Shown: positions 34,913-49,534 of the stretch, piece by piece
Layout: each line of letters begins with the position of its first letter
How positions within the stretch are numbered: position 1 is the stretch's first letter
Assembly (NCBI GenBank): GCA_905221605.1
Contig: CAJNDS010000598.1
Location: 43,131-107,130 of the forward strand
Origin: Symbiodinium natans
Lineage: Eukaryota; Sar; Dinophyceae; Suessiales; Symbiodiniaceae
DNA length: 64,000 nucleotides
Direction of reading: 5' to 3'
Translations under genes and position numbers: made by a program
Notes under the pieces: model-generated
What the model was told of the DNA's origin: nothing
What the model saw: only the letters and a program-made list of their open reading frames with translations
Database searches by the model: none

Positions 34913-35222
34913 CAAATGGAGGACAGCGTGCAGAGCAATGCCATATACTGCCATTCCGAAGCGATGGCAGCAGCAAGCCGCGACGACCCACAGATTGTCC
35001 TGACGACGGATGTCACAAATAGGGGCAAGAACCTTGCAACCGACAAGGCCGGGCAATGTGCTTGTCGCTCTGCTCTGGTGACGGCATGACCTTCAGGCGC
35101 AGGTCATCACGGGCTGGGACCCAGAACAGCCTCGCCAAGTGAGCCTCGAACAATCCAGCTCTGGCAGCTCTGGTGCTGGCTCGCTGCATCACAAGGCAGC
35201 TGTCAGATGGGTTCTGCTCTGG
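34913..35222. repeat. Triplicated segment, copy 3
   Basis: Ends at the same GGTTCTGCTCTGG border as copy 1, whereas copy 2 stops earlier, so copies 1 and 3 share a longer match on the right. Confidence 0.85.
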
Positions 35223-35361
35223 GTTCTCAACTACTGCTCGTGGCGTCACAGTCTTGTGCATCTCAGTGCAGAACACTTTTGAGGCCTCAGCCTACAGGGA
35301 CCCCTCAATACAACGTCAGGACGACAAAGTCTTGCAACAGAGGCCTCGGTGTTACATTGCA

Positions 35362-35965
35362 AGGCGCAAACGCCCTCCAGCTTCATTTCCTGCACTAGCG
35401 TGCCGCTGGGGGCCTGGCCTGAGGATGAACCGAATGAACCGAATGAGCCGAATGAACACCACACACCAAGCACAAGGCATGGGTTCTTGCCGGCACCGAA
35501 GCGTTGCTACGAGGCAGATTCTTGCAAGATCACCTTCTCAGCGGACGGCTTCTTGACGGCGTGATGTCGCACGCGCATTTGGCAAAGGTGCTCCCCCCTC
35601 CCCCCGATGCCTCCAATAAAACTCCGAGTGGTCCAAGGCAGGACATGGAACTCTGGAACGATGGAAGCACAGAATCCGTGCAATTTATCCGCGTTTGGGT
35701 CTCAAGAAGGGGAAACCTTGGAAGGCAGCGATAAGGAATCCCAGGAGGCCGAAGAGGCCGATGTACCCGCTACACACGTTCAAGGCAGTGGCATAAGCGG
35801 CATGAGGAGCGGGGCTTCGGCTTGGCAACGCTTTGGCTAGGCAACGGCACGCCTTAGGGAAGGCCCGAGCGCGACTTGAAGCGACTTCGCGACCATTCGG
35901 TCCTTGCGGAGAGGAATAAGGAGAAACCGCAGGGCTTGGTCCTTGACCCTCCCCAAAGCCCAAAC
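35362..35965. repeat. 600-bp direct duplication, copy 1
   Basis: Repeated at 36401-37005 with an offset of 1039. Contains a 9-bp repeat GAATGAACC (35425-35457). Predicted frames in both copies are identical but carry no recognisable domain. Confidence 0.9.
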
Positions 35966-36400
35966 ATGTGTTTTTGCCTCCGCGTTGCTTTGCATTAAAG
36001 GGAAGTCAGATGGGTTTTCTAGGTTCTCAGTCGTTCGCATCGCAGCGTACAGCTGGAATCTAGAAGTCCACATCTCCGCTCCCGTGCCAGATGCAACAAT
36101 CTCTTGCGAGGCATCGTGGTCTTCTCACTCTGCAGTGCACTGCACAGGATTGGTTTGCCGCTCATGTGAAGTGTCAAGCGCAGAAGAGAATGACTTAGAA
36201 CGTCTCGGAGAACGACTCGTTCATAGCATTAGCGAGTATTCCGCGAGCAAGTCGAGAACCACCAGGGGCATATTGGGCTCCATGCCGTCTCACTGCGAGC
36301 AAAAGCACACGTATGCTTCAAGCTGTAAAGGGTTGAAGTGCCAAAAGCTGCAAAAGAAACGCTTAAGGTCTTAGAGCGCTCAAACACATCCTGCACACAG

Positions 36401-37005
36401 AGGCGCAAACGCCCTCCAGCTTCATTTCCTGCACTAGCGTGCCGCTGGGGGCCTGGCCTGAGGATGAACCGAATGAACCGAATGAGCCGAATGAACACCA
36501 CACACCAAGCACAAGTCATGGGTTCTTGCCGGCACCGAAGCGTTGCTACGAGGCAGATTCTTGCAAGATCACCTTCTCAGCGGACGGCTTCTTGACGGCG
36601 TGATGTCGCACGCGCATTTGGCAAAGGTGCTCCCCCCTCCCCCCGATGCCTCCAATAAAACTCCGAGTGGTCCAAGGCAGGACATGGAACTCTGGAACGA
36701 TGGAAGCACAGAATCCGTGCAATTTATCCGCGTTTGGGTCTCAAGAAGGGGAAACCTTGGAAGGCAGCGATAAGGAATCCCAGGAGGCCGAAGAGGCCGA
36801 TGTACCCGCTACACACGTTCAAGGCAGTGGCATAAGCGGCATGAGGAGCGGGGCTTCGGCTTGGCAACGCTTTGGCTAGGCAACGGCACGCCTTAGGGAA
36901 GGCCCGAGCGCGACTTGAAGCGACTTCGCGACCATTCGGTCCTTGCGGAGAGGAATAAGGAGAAACCGCAGGGCTTGGTCCTTGAACCCTCCCCAAAGCC
37001 TAAAC
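36401..37005. repeat. 600-bp direct duplication, copy 2
   Basis: Near-identical partner of 35362-35965. Just after it (37003-37050) come CCTAAACCCT and CCCTGAACCCT words that look like a small decayed telomeric tract in reverse orientation. Confidence 0.9.
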
Positions 37006-40000
37006 CCTCGCCCTTGAAAGCCCTGAACCCTACACCTCCCCTAACTCTAGGTGAAGGCAACTGACGCCATTGGCTTTCAGGTAGTTTAAGAGGAGCAGCT
37101 CGAGCCGTTGCTCCGCGGCGCAACAGCATTCCCTCCGCAGGGTGCTCCTTTTGGACCCGATTCTGGGGTGGGAAATGCAAGACCTACATGCGAAAATTGG
37201 CTCACGACGCCAGACGAGGAACTCAGAAACAGGTGGATACGTCTTGAAGTGCTCGACTCTTGCGTTACAGGACCCAAAAGGACGCTCATACGATCATTAC
37301 GACATGGATCTTTGCACCTCGAACTCCCTGATCGACCGCGATCAACCTCTCCCGTAAAGTCCGGATCTCAAGGCAAGGCCTTTCCTCAGCAGAGTGTCAA
37401 GGAAAGCTGTACGGTTCCGCAGAGTCTTGAAGGGCCTTTCAGGGGCACCACCAGTGCCGCGGCAGGAGTCCCACTGAAAGGCCCTGCAGGCATCGGCACA
37501 AGAACCTTTCAACTTGTTTAAGCTCCCCCAAACCCTCGGGTCACAAGATGTTGGGTGTTGACACATTGGAGGGGCCCAAAGCTCGACGACCCGTGAGTTG
37601 GAACGGGTAGCTCCGAGAAAGCGAGGCTTGTCCCAACCTTTGGAGAGCGGCTTAACGGCTTACTGGCTGTGTTGTTGCTTGGGTGTGCAAGTTGTGCAAG
37701 ACTTACATGCTGTTCTTACACCGAGTGTTGTGCTGGAGGTTCTCTCGTGACAGGGCCCGGGAGCTTGCAACGCAATGTGCACTTGCCAACTTGCATTGCA
37801 CTAGCGGCTTCTCATCGAAGCGGTTTTTCCCAATAAAGGAGGAGGGGAATCCTTCTAAAGTCCCATCTCGGAGCCCGCGCAGCCTGCACAGCTCTGCACA
37901 GTCGCAGGCTTTTGGCCTACGAAGAGCACCCCGTCACGATGTTTTTGGACCTTCTGAGGAGGCTGTGACAATACAAGGCGTCTGGCGGCGTTCCACGACA
38001 TTCAAGCGCCAGGCTTGTTGCACGTGTTGCGAAGCGAGCACTTTCGTGTCCTGAAGTGGCAATGCGACGCCAGCTAGCACATTAGAGGGGTACCCATGTC
38101 TGCGCCGTGGCAAACCGAAACATCACAAGTGGGATCGTGCCAAAAGCGCGCAAATTCCAAGGGCCTCTGGAACCCTGAAACGGTAAAACCTGCAAGTGGC
38201 ACTACTGGGTCTGCTCCTCGTAGTGGCTTGTTGGCCTTTACACAGTGGCAGTTTCTACAAAAAGCGGACACTCGGGCCAAAGAGATAGCAGGAGCCGCGC
38301 GAAGCACTATGAACCCCAAACTTCTACAAATTCCACAGCCATCGCCCTCCAGGTTTAACAACTCCACCAGCCGCGATACAAACATCAGGACATGCAAGGC
38401 CGCACGCGTTTGGTGTTCCTCAGCAAAACCCACATCTCATGGATCTTTAAACTCCGTCTCGAATTCTTTGCCCTCTAAGGCTTGCTGCTAAGGCTCCTTA
38501 ACAGCTGAAACAGAGGCGTCAAATTTGCAGGTGAGGCGAGTGAATCTGCATCCGCTCGCATGACTCAGTATTGACTCTTTGTAAGAACGCCAAGGGCGTC
38601 TTGCGATGCTTGAGATGGGGTAGAGATGAGATGCCAAGTGGAAACAGATTAAGCACAAACCTCTGCACGTTTATATCAAGAAAAGGGATGCCTTGCCCCA
38701 TGGAGGATATGGACCCTTCGGCCACTGAGTGCATTTTCGAATACGTTCCACTCCATGTGCCTAGACCCTACTAGGCTCAAAGGGGGCGCTGCACTGCTTG
38801 GACCCCTACGTTGAAATCGTTGAACACTTTGAGCCGCATCTCGCCTCCCGCACGGAACGTCGGGTGTCCACGTCGAGCCATGGAGGGGCCACGATGGCCA
38901 CGCACACTGCGGGATGTCAAGGCCCTCTGTTTTCTGCCCCTCCATGGAGAGCAACCACGGACAGCTAAACTAGCTAAACCTTCAAAGGCTTCGATTCTGA
39001 CCCCCCCAGCAGGCGCGACCTCCAGGAAAGGTCGGAGATCCAGACCTAGAGCAGGGGCCAAGGGCCCCAAGTGGCCCCCAACGGCCCTAAGCGACAACCC
39101 CAATTCGGCATGCAGATGGTCAGATGGTTTTGGCAGGTGTTTTGGGTTGTTCGGCTGACGTGCTTTCGTCCACGAGATGGAGCATGTGACGCTCTGTAGG
39201 GCTCAGGGTTTCAGAGCCCAATACTCCACGATGTAGGCAGGCGGAGAGCATGCCACCCTGAATACATGCACCCTGAACACATGCTTAGGGCGCGGTCGAC
39301 TTTGACTTGCAACTGACATCAACTGACCCTGCAGATTGCAGAGAGCAGCGTAGGACTTCGTACAAGATGAAAAGGGTGGCCATTCTTTGGGCATCCGGCT
39401 GATGCTGAACCTGGGACAGGGCGGACCTAGAAACTCTGCATGGGAGTGGACCTGAGAGAGCTAGGCTTGGCATAGAGGGATCATGGAATTTTGGCCTCTG
39501 CTTTAAGCTTGGGGGGTAGGTTCCGTGGCGCTCATCTGGCAGCTGGTGCTATGAGCAGGGCCATCTTCCGGTTCGCAGCACCAAACTCAACACAAACTCC
39601 CTAAATCCCCTCTAAATTCCTTCGACATTCCCTCTACATTCCCTACATTCCTTAGCTCCGAGGATTGGGTTTGGAGTTGCCGGAGGGGTCAGGTGGTTAA
39701 CAGGATTCCGGCAGCTTAGGGCCTGGTGGCAAAAGACGGCCTTCAACCTTGCTCCGATCGTCGCAAAAAGTCGCGCAACAGTTGCAAAAGCCCGCAGAGC
39801 GTGAGACGCCTGAGACGCGTGAGACGCGCGAGATGTGGGAGGAGGAAAGCCGGTGCAGGGATTAAGGACCTCCAAATGCCGGTTGAAGTCAAGAAGCTGA
39901 CCTTCCTCCTTCGGCGAAATCCTGTGTTCAAATTTAGCCAGTGGTAAGGCACCTGCATGCCCAGGTTGATGCGTAGAAGGATGCAGTTGGCTTGTTTTGG

Positions 40001-43000
40001 CTGGCCATCATCTTGTTTCCGGAGCCTAGTCTTACTCTTGTAGTGCTCAGGGGCAGCTGCAGAGAATCAAGGGCCATGGAACATGCATTGGTACCCTCAA
40101 GATGCCTCAAGCACCCAACCATGATCTCATGGACCTGCAAGACGATAGAGAATGCATGACGAAAGGTTCCAATTTCAGGTATCTCTGTCTGCCCTCGTAA
40201 AACTACGCTGCTGCCCGCTGCATCAAGGGAAGGGCCGATCATTGGGCTTCAGCCCCATCCAATTGAGAGGGATGGTTGTGCAGAAGTTGCAAATGGCCGC
40301 AAACCTGCCAAGGGATGCCCGCAAGCCGCAATGGCAGCTAGAAAGCTAGATAAAGCTAGACATGGTGCCCACCTTCCAGAAGCAACAACGGCATCACAAC
40401 ATTGGAGATGAGCCGAAGTTGGTTGCCTTGTCGGGTGCCTCTAGGGGCTGCCAGCCTGGACCGCAATGTCTGGAACGCCTCGAAAGCTTGCAGCTTGACG
40501 GACTGGATCAGCTAGCACCAGGAGCCATGTGTCCCAAGGACCTTTAAACCTTTAAGTGAGGTTCTCCCTGGTCTCTGATACTTCAGCTGCCCTTTGCACT
40601 GCGCCTGCCGGCGTGATGCACCGAGAAAAGAGCAGAAATGGGCAAAGCCATCAGCCTAAGTTCAATAAGCTCATCTGCCAAGCGTGTTCGGGCAATCTCA
40701 AGGGCCGTCATCTTGAAAACATTGACAGTAGGTCTCTACGACTCTACACCGCCCGTACTCAAGCCGCAGAGGAAACGGACGCCAAGAACGTCAACATCCC
40801 AACACTTTGGACTGGCTCGACCCCAGGTTTGACTCGACACATGAGCCTGGAATCCCACAAGTCCGACGTAGCCCACTCTTAGCCCTCTTCTATTCTTCTA
40901 TCCTTCTCGGAAAGGAAGGCAAGCAGGTTCAGGAAATTGTTATGGTCCTATAAGGTCCTGGTGCTCAGGGCCGCGGCACACTGAAGTGGCTTGCAATGAG
41001 GCTTTACAGCATGAGCAAACACAGGCTTCCCATGTTTTCTCATGCTAACCGCAAACTAGAATCTTCGTTGAACTCAGGGAGAAAGCCGCTTCATCAGATT
41101 CTAAAACCCCATCTTGAGGAGACGATTCACTCAAATTGCAAGATCATGACGCATTGCAGAGCTTGCACACTGGACAGCGGTTTCAACAGAATAGCCTGGA
41201 AGGGGCGCCGTGCAAGGCAGACAGTGCCAAGCGTGGCGCTTGCTGTCACGAGGTTGGCCATGAGTATGGTCGCAGGGAGGGCCTAACGGGCCTAACGCCC
41301 ACAAGAAGCCTTAAATCCCCCCCTACAAACCCTACTCTCGGGAGCCTAAGCTCGGGGGATAGGAGCTGCAGGATCAGCTTCGCTGGCGAAATCTCAGGAT
41401 GCCACGATCTTTGTCTACCAAGGTCTTAAAGTTGGCCACGCAAAGCTTGGGAAAGCTGAAGGCTAGAGGCTGGCAATGCCTCTGGGACCCTGGCCTTGAA
41501 AGAAGAAGTGAACGCCCCTTTACTACCCCAAAACTAGGAGCTAGATCCTTGTTGTGATGGGTGTGTTGGTGAGAACTGCATGTAAAGGGTCTCCGGTGAA
41601 GTGAACTTGCCTGTGGAGAAAGAACCGGGTGAGAGAGGTGAATCTTGGTAGGAAACCTGCGAATAAGCCCCGGACCCCAAGTCCTCACATAGAACACCTC
41701 CAACAGACATTTTTCGCCATCAGCTCTTCGCTGCTCTTGCCGCCTGAACCCCGAAGGCCCCCTAAGCCCAAAAGCAAGCCAACCTTGCGAAGAGGAGGGG
41801 AGATGGGGGCCGGTTTGCGTTGCCTGGCTCCTGAATCCCATACAACACCCTGCCGCGCCTGCCTGCACCATCTCGGAAAGTGGCTCGAGTGAAGAACTCT
41901 CTCCGCAAAATGATCACATTCGGATTCTTGTGAAGATTCGTCGGGGCTGACAAGCACCGCATGAAGATGATGACGATCCGGAACATGCAATCGTCATGTT
42001 CCTTCACACGCTGGCATTGAGATTGCAAGCCCTGACTTGCCTTGAAAGAGCCAGGCTGCACATGAAAGGAAGAGTGAAGAATGGTTTGAAGTTGGCTTTG
42101 AAGTTGCCCTGAAGCTGGGGCTGCTCGGGCTGCTCGGGCTGCTCGGGCTGCTCGGGTTGATCGGGATGGGATGCTCGGGATGCTCTCGCCCTAAGGACTT
42201 CGTCAACTGCTCGAGATTGCAAGGCTAAATCCCGATGCCGGAAACGTTGAATCGAACGAAGCTCTGACACCATGAAATGAGACCATCGCATCCCCCTCCT
42301 GCCAACTACCCCCAAGCAGACACTAAGGATGCCTTCATCTTGGGGTATCACTGAAAGCTCAATGGCTCATTGCGAATAAAATGGAAGAGAGATGTTTCTG
42401 CAGTCATCTGTGGCCCGGGCCTAGAGTGTACTGAGTGCGGATTTCAGGTGCTTCCGCGCAGTGTTCATCAGATGGGGACGGGGCTGTGAGATGCGCCTCC
42501 AAGGGCCTCTCGACGCTGTCCGTCTGAGAAGATCTGGCCCTTCATGCCAACCCCACCCCCCCATAGCAGCCCTCCACAATATCCACTGTCGGATTGGATA
42601 TGGCCACAGGCTGCATCTTCAAGCAATCCAAAGTTCCCGTTTTCGGCCGTTGCGCTATGCCGAGGCGCTTGGTCTTTCGGTGGTACTAGCATTGTCCAAG
42701 AAAGATGAGCCAATCCGCGTCACAAAGTGCTGGCCCTCAGAAGTCTACTTCACATGTCCGAAAGCCACAGCCACAGAAGTCTTTGTACATCTGTACTTCA
42801 GAACAAATCTCTGCCTTTTTGAGGTTCTTGCAGAACTGCTGGGAAAGGTGGCCTTGCGTTTGGCCCTGCGTCAGCCCTGGCAATGCGACGCGCACCGCAC
42901 AAAAACAAATCGAGAAGTGTACCTTTCATTCCGCAACATCGATGTTTTGCACACAGCAGCAGAAACAGCAGTTGCCCTTGCTTGCTTGCCTTGCTGGTTT

Positions 43001-46000
43001 AGGGGTTGGTTGTACCCGTATTGGTAGGGGAGCGGTATATCGGTTCTAGGATGGCCTAGGTGCTAGCAGCCGCCACAGTGCGGTTGCGAATCCAGTGGAA
43101 GTGCCCCGGAGGATTCTGAGGATCCATGGGACACTGAGGATCCATGGAGGGAAGGACAGCAGTCAGCTGCTGCAAATGAGACTGCAGCTCGAGTGACAGC
43201 TGGTTCACCACCGACTTCTGCGACAGAGGCGCAAAGTACTTGGAGTGGGGTGACAGTGGGTCAGGTTGGAATCCTGGCCCTGCGGGCCAAATGGCGCCTG
43301 GTGGCTATGGAACAACTGCTTCGGGATGCCGTGGAAGACTCTCAAATTCAAGGGCCCCTGGACACTCGTGCAGGGATGCTTCGCTTCAGCAGAGCGCGCC
43401 GAAGGTCCAAACTCTTCTGGACATGTTGGTTTGCAATGGAAGGCCGTCGGCCTGCACTCAACATGCCACAGCACGTCAAGTGTACCAACTCTCTGGCTGG
43501 ATGCTGCTTGTGCAACAGCTTGCAATCTCCGTGCTTGGCAACAGCGTGCACCCGCTTAATATGAGAAGGGAAGGCACTCGGGAGCACGGCGCCTGCTTCA
43601 AGAACTGTGCTTTCTGCTTGAAACATAACGGTTGCCTGTCACTCCTGTTACTGTCACTTCGCGAGTACCCAGACTTGCCAACTGTGCTGCGCCCACCGCG
43701 TTGAACAACTTGCAAAGCCACATGCGTGCGGCCTATCGAGCTTGCAACATCTTTTCCAGAATCACCCAAGACACATCTGGCATCCTGAGAATTTTCTTCG
43801 CCATGGCTTCTTCGAAGTCGAATCCAGTTTCAAGCTTGTGTGGCAAAAACATCTAACTAATTCAAGATTGTGCTGTTTCGGGTTTGAAAGCCTGCCGTTG
43901 GTAAAGCGCACAATCCCATGGCTTGTTTTCTGCTGTGGCCGATAGTGCATATGTCACGAATCGTCAGGACATCAAATACAGGCTGCGCGGCAAGGACTTG
44001 TGACGATCCCCGCTCATCCAAATCGGAAGCTGAACGATATGACAACAACGGTCAAATCAAATCACACAAAGTTCCTAACCTAGTCCATTCTCATATACGG
44101 TAAGGAATGCGTCCAGGAAAAGCAGTCAATGCAATGCACCACCGACTGTAATGCGCAACCAGAGCTGCTTACATGTGCGAAGTAAGTAGCTGAAGGCAGT
44201 GTGCATAGAAAGGCATAGGGCTGGGCTAGGACAGGCAAAGTGAGACACCCACAATCCTTTGAAGATGGAAGTTGTTTTCGCAACCTCAGTTTTGCTCGTT
44301 GAGTAAGGCTTCACCCAGCATGACTTTGGAATGCTCTCTGCTGAGAAAGCAGATTTTGCGGTTGCAACCCCCTATTTGACATGCGAAGCTGGGCTGCGAG
44401 CAGTGTCCTTGAAAGATCTTGAAAGTATTGTTAGCCTGAACTTATGCCGTACCGGTGGATATGTGCTCTTGAGAGGTATGCTGCATAGATATCTTGCCGC
44501 GGCTTCCTGCATGCATCGGCCCCAAAAGGAATCGGCTGAAATCAGCCATCGCAAGTTCAGTGCAACGTCGACACAAGTGTCTTGCGCGAAAACTTTCTGC
44601 AAACAAGAGTGTGTGTGCGTGTGTGCACGTGCCTGGGACCTTCTGGAACCCGCCCCTGCAACCCCCCCCTGGGACCCCCCCTGGGAACCCGCCTGGGAAC
44701 CCCCACACCCTGCTGGGACCTTCCTAGAGCACTGCGACCTTCCTCACCGTCTTTTGAGGCCCTTCCCAAAACCCTCTTTCCTCGTTTCCTGTCCGTGGGC
44801 CGGCCGGGCCGGCCCGGCTGCCGAGGCGGCGGCGCGCGCAAGTGTTTACAATTAGGTTTGGAGGTTTAAGGCTTCCTTAGAGTTGAGTGCTTGGAAAACA
44901 TGTGGAATTGGAAACGAAAAAATCAAAGAAGGTGTGTGCAGACCATCAAGGTAAGACAGGGCAAATCTAGAAACCCTGATTTGCAACGTCTTCCAGGTCC
45001 TGCTTCGGGTCAGCTTTACTATCGCGGAACCTGTTGTTGTTTTGGCCTCCGCCGGTCTTCCAACACATCTGCTGCGCAGCAGTGCAACTGTGAAATTCAA
45101 AGCACACACGAAACGGCCTTTTTCATTTGAGCCAAAGCCGGAGTACGGTCTGGTCTCTTCACTGCAAGGCTGTGGCAAACTTCAACAAACTAATTCCATT
45201 CTGCAACACTGTTAAACAGTGGAGAACTCTGCAAAAGCATGCACTGACAACCGTGGACCTTCCAAACACTGAGTTCAGCTTCTCCAACTCCCTTGTCACA
45301 GAAGCACTCATAATCTAAACAATCTTCCAAGCTCATCATCACTCAGTCCAACGAACGGAGGGCAGCAAGCACTTGGTTTTTTTGCCTAGCGGCAAAAGGG
45401 GGGTGCGAAGCACTCTCCCGCTATGTCTGTAGCCTCCGAGAAAAACTTGCGCAAGAAGCAGAACAGAGACCTTACAGTTGCAAAATCCATCAGTTGCAAG
45501 CACTGATCGCCCACAAGTGGGCAAATCATCTCAGGGTACGGCTGCTGATTGAGGCGGGTCAACAACATGGAGCGCCAGGGTCGCGTGCTGCTGACCAGAG
45601 ACCTTTCCTGATTTGCATCCAGTTATCTCCATGCGTGCCATCTTGTCCGTCCGAATGGAAGTTAAAAATATTTTTCGAACAAGAAGAAAAAAAACAACAT
45701 GTTACGGAGTTTTAGAAATGTGACGGAATCCGATCCCTGAGGCCGAAGGCGCTTTCAATCTGGACAACGACAGGTCATGACGGGAGGTCGGCTACAGTGC
45801 GAAGGCTTTGTGGTATGCGGCAAAGAAGCTTATGGAGCTTAAGAGCACCCCGCAAGGCCGGACGCGGCTGCAAGGCAGTGTCATTCGGGGACCTGTCGGA
45901 AGAACATTGGACCTCGTCTTGCATTAAGCTTCACTCTGATGTATGCATCATTTTTGGGGATCTGGCTGCTTCCAAGAGCGAGACTGTGCCGCTTGGGCCC

Positions 46001-46119
46001 AAAAGCATTCGCCAAACTTGTCGCAGCAGCAAGAAAGCGATGCAAACATTGGTTTTGCCGAGAAGGACCTTTCGGATGCACGGCGTCAAATGCACGCAGA
46101 GCGCGTACCACTACATTTA
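37006..46119. other. 9-kb gene-poor region
   Basis: No gene could be supported. The best open frames are a plus frame at 42461-43027 (188 codons, with CPKATATEVFVHLYFRTNLC) and a minus frame at 41871-41374 (165 codons); neither has a motif or a paralogue. Small repeats: GAGACGCGT 9-bp units (39805-39833), GGGCTGCTC 9-bp units (42114-42160), and GGGAACCC-like units (44650-44712). Confidence 0.3.
42114..42160. repeat. 9-bp repeat GGGCTGCTC
   Basis: About five in-phase copies. Minus-strand frames read Glu-Gln-Pro or Ser-Ser-Pro runs. No gene around it is supported. Confidence 0.85.
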
Positions 46120-46700
<581 letters not shown>

Positions 46701-46795
46701 TGAACGCTGAGCGAGCGGGCTCTGCTCATTGCGGGCGATTCGCACCGTTCTGAGCACCGAAAATTGGTTTGGAGCTGTGGTTGGAGAGGTGAAAA

Positions 46796-46796
46796 A

Positions 46797-46895
<99 letters not shown>

Positions 46896-46905
46896 GCTAC
46901 TATTA
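46796..46905. repeat. Second TAC-triplet array
   Basis: About 32 further CTA triplets, separated from the first array by 95 bases of unique sequence. Confidence 0.95.
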
Positions 46906-47069
46906 CTTTTTTTTTGGACTGACGCCTCTTTACTACATCAGTAGCACAGTAGGCCGGTCTTGTTGGGCTCGACGTAAAGGGTGAAACAAAGTCAGCGCAC
47001 ACAATCCGCCAGACACACCAAGCAACCACCAAGCAAACAAACACCAAAGAAACAAAGCGAGCAATCGCG

Positions 47070-49480
47070 CTGAACTACTAGATACCCCACGGACTCAGTA
47101 CTCGAAGTCGTCAATGAAGTCCCGGTTCACAAGGAAGCACAGAGCTTGTGGGGGAATCGCAAATTGCGACATTGCCAGATTCTCAAAACCACCATCATGT
47201 AGCCACTGGTGCGACAGCGGTTATTCAAACCGAGGTCATCAGAAGAGGTTCGGATCACGTACTCGTTGTCAAGGACAGACAACCGACACTCAATGGCGAA
47301 AGGATGTTGCAAGTCAGACTCCCTAGGGGGGATGAAAGATGTGCATATGCCCCATGGTGGTCAGCCAGTGGGGACTTAACAGCAAGAACAATCAAGGCAA
47401 GACCGGCCCAGGGCACTCCATGGTGGTCAGCCAGTGGAGTAGCTCCGAGCTCTGGGTGCTCCATTCACCTTGGCGTACAAGTGCCCACCCAGAGAGGTGT
47501 CCGCGCCCGGCACAGGGGGCATATGCCCCATGGAGGTCAGCCAGTGGGGACTTGACAGCAAGAACAATCAAAGCAGGACCGGCCCAGGGCACTCCATGGT
47601 GGTCAGCCAGTGGAGTAGCTCCGAGCACAGGGTTCTCCAGTCAACCTGGCGTACAAGTGCCCACCCAGAGAGGTGCCCGCACACGGCCAGAGGGGGGGCG
47701 AGAGTAGCTGCAGCTACCGATTCCACGGGGAGAGTCCACAGCGAGTTACCAAACCCTTAACGCCACAGGGTTTATAATGACAACGAGGAACCTCCCAGTC
47801 CAGGCATCTCACACAAGGCCACGCAACCTTGGCGCTGGCCTGCGCATCGGCACGCATCAGGTCCCTCCAAACCCAAACCCGCGAGGTACGTCGGTAAGGA
47901 GATGGGAGGGCTCACATCACATTGGTGCCGAAGTGCAAGGATCTCCATGGTATTGCTACTTTGGTCCAATCAGAGCCTTCAGGTAACATCCACGCGGGCG
48001 GGGAGCCCACTTGCCCTGCCGCAGGCCAAGCTCAGACGAGGGTGACCCTCTAGAGTCTCAAGAGGGCCAGGTTGTTCTACAAGTGGGGAATGGCTCCCTG
48101 CCAAGTCAGCGGGTGCATAATCTCCACGTAGAAGTGTCCACAGCCAGCGCGCCGAACTGCTAGGTCACCCTGTGCACTCAGTACTCGAAATCGTCGAAGA
48201 GGCCGGGAGCACACATGTAGCACCGAGTGCGCAGGTGCGTCGCAAAAGGCGACGTTGCCAGATTCACAAAACCACCATCATGCAGCCACCGATGCGACTA
48301 CATTCAGCACCAGCCAAGGCCGTTCACGAGAAGGTTCACAAGTCCGCCATCACAGGTGGGGCATAGTCGTGCCTTGGCACGGGACGTTGCAGGTGTCAAC
48401 CTTCTTGATCCGAAGTATAAAGTTGCCCCATGGTGGTCAGCCAGTGGGGACTTAACGGCAAGAACAAAGGGTAGGACCAGCCCAGAGCACTCCATGGTGG
48501 TCAGCCAGTGGAGCCTCTCCGAGCACAAGGCGCAACGTTCTTTTGACTCACAAGAGTCTCGTCCGACGGCCAAAGCAGGCTTGACTGCTTCGTTCCAATC
48601 AGAGCCATCAGGTAAACCCAAGCAGGCGGGGACCCCACCTGCCCCGCAGGAAGCGGGAGAGTCCCCCAGTCGAAACTTCGCACTCAAGGCCAATCCTTGG
48701 CCGGTGAGGGTTGAGGGTTCAATAACCAGAATCAGACCCTCCATGCCCAAACCGACAGACGTCGGCGAGGAGATGTGAAGGCTCACATCACGCTTGGCCA
48801 CCTACCGATGGGGAGGTCGTCATGTATGGCTGCTTTGACGCAAGCAGAGATATACACCCAAGCAGGCAGGGAACCCCGCAGCAACCCAAGCACAGGCGAG
48901 AATGGCTCTCGTGAAGGCCAGGTTGTCCACAGGTGCTCGATGGCACATTGCCAGGGAAGTGGAAACCTGATCTCCGCGTAGAAGTGTCCACAACCCAGAA
49001 GCAGCATCCCCTAGCTGGTCTCTCCCAATTGGCATGACGCCGTTGTACGACAAGGGGGTGTCACCGTCCAGACGAGAGATGGTCAACACTCAAGTCCGAG
49101 GGGTTCACACACGGTCGTAGCACATAGAAGCGGGCAACCTGCCCACCTAGAGGGGGCAGAGGAAAGGAAGATTGGCCGTTTTACCGATGACAAAGCTGGA
49201 ACATCCAGGCAGGACCGGTCCAGGGTAGTCCGTGGCAGATGGCCAGTGGAGCAACCACGAAAGAAAGGCCCCCCGTTCCCACAGGCACACCGCGGGGCCG
49301 ACCCAGAAGGGTGTTCACAGCTGCAAGCTGTAAGCACACAAAAGACAAGCACGATCCAATCCGTGGCATAGACCACGAGAGGGTTGCCAAACCAAGAGTA
49401 TCCCGAGGTAGTCTTGCGGCATGTATCGGCGAGGAGATGTGAGGGCTCACATCACGCTAGGCAGCATGCCATGAAAGGAC
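47070..49480 (-). pseudogene. Tandem array of decayed hydrolase-like units
   Basis: At least two units (about 47070-48150 and 48150-49010) and a partial third (49010-49480). Each has a head with CTCAGTACTCGAA, then copies of a CATGGTGGTCAGCCAGTGG phrase (47358, 47420, 47529 as CATGGAGG, 47597, 48430, 48494; a variant near 49230), then minus-strand remains of the hydrolase frame that is intact at 55.4-56.3 kb. Recognisable pieces are SPPISLPTYLAGLG (47910-47870), GCGHFYAEIRFPLPWQ (48990-48940) and SLHISSPTSVGLG (48790-48740). Stops and frame changes occur throughout. The unit repeat and shared ancestry are seen directly; the function of the ancestor is inferred from the intact copy. Confidence 0.6.
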
Positions 49481-49534
49481 TCAATGGTGCGTTCGCATGG
49501 CGTCAGTAGGAGCCCTCAGATGACAGTTTGCTGT

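Noticed and set aside
44331-44855. 174-codon plus-strand ORF with a Trp/Pro-rich repeat
   Set aside because: The only distinctive part is a simple GGGAACCC-like repeat; nothing else suggests coding.
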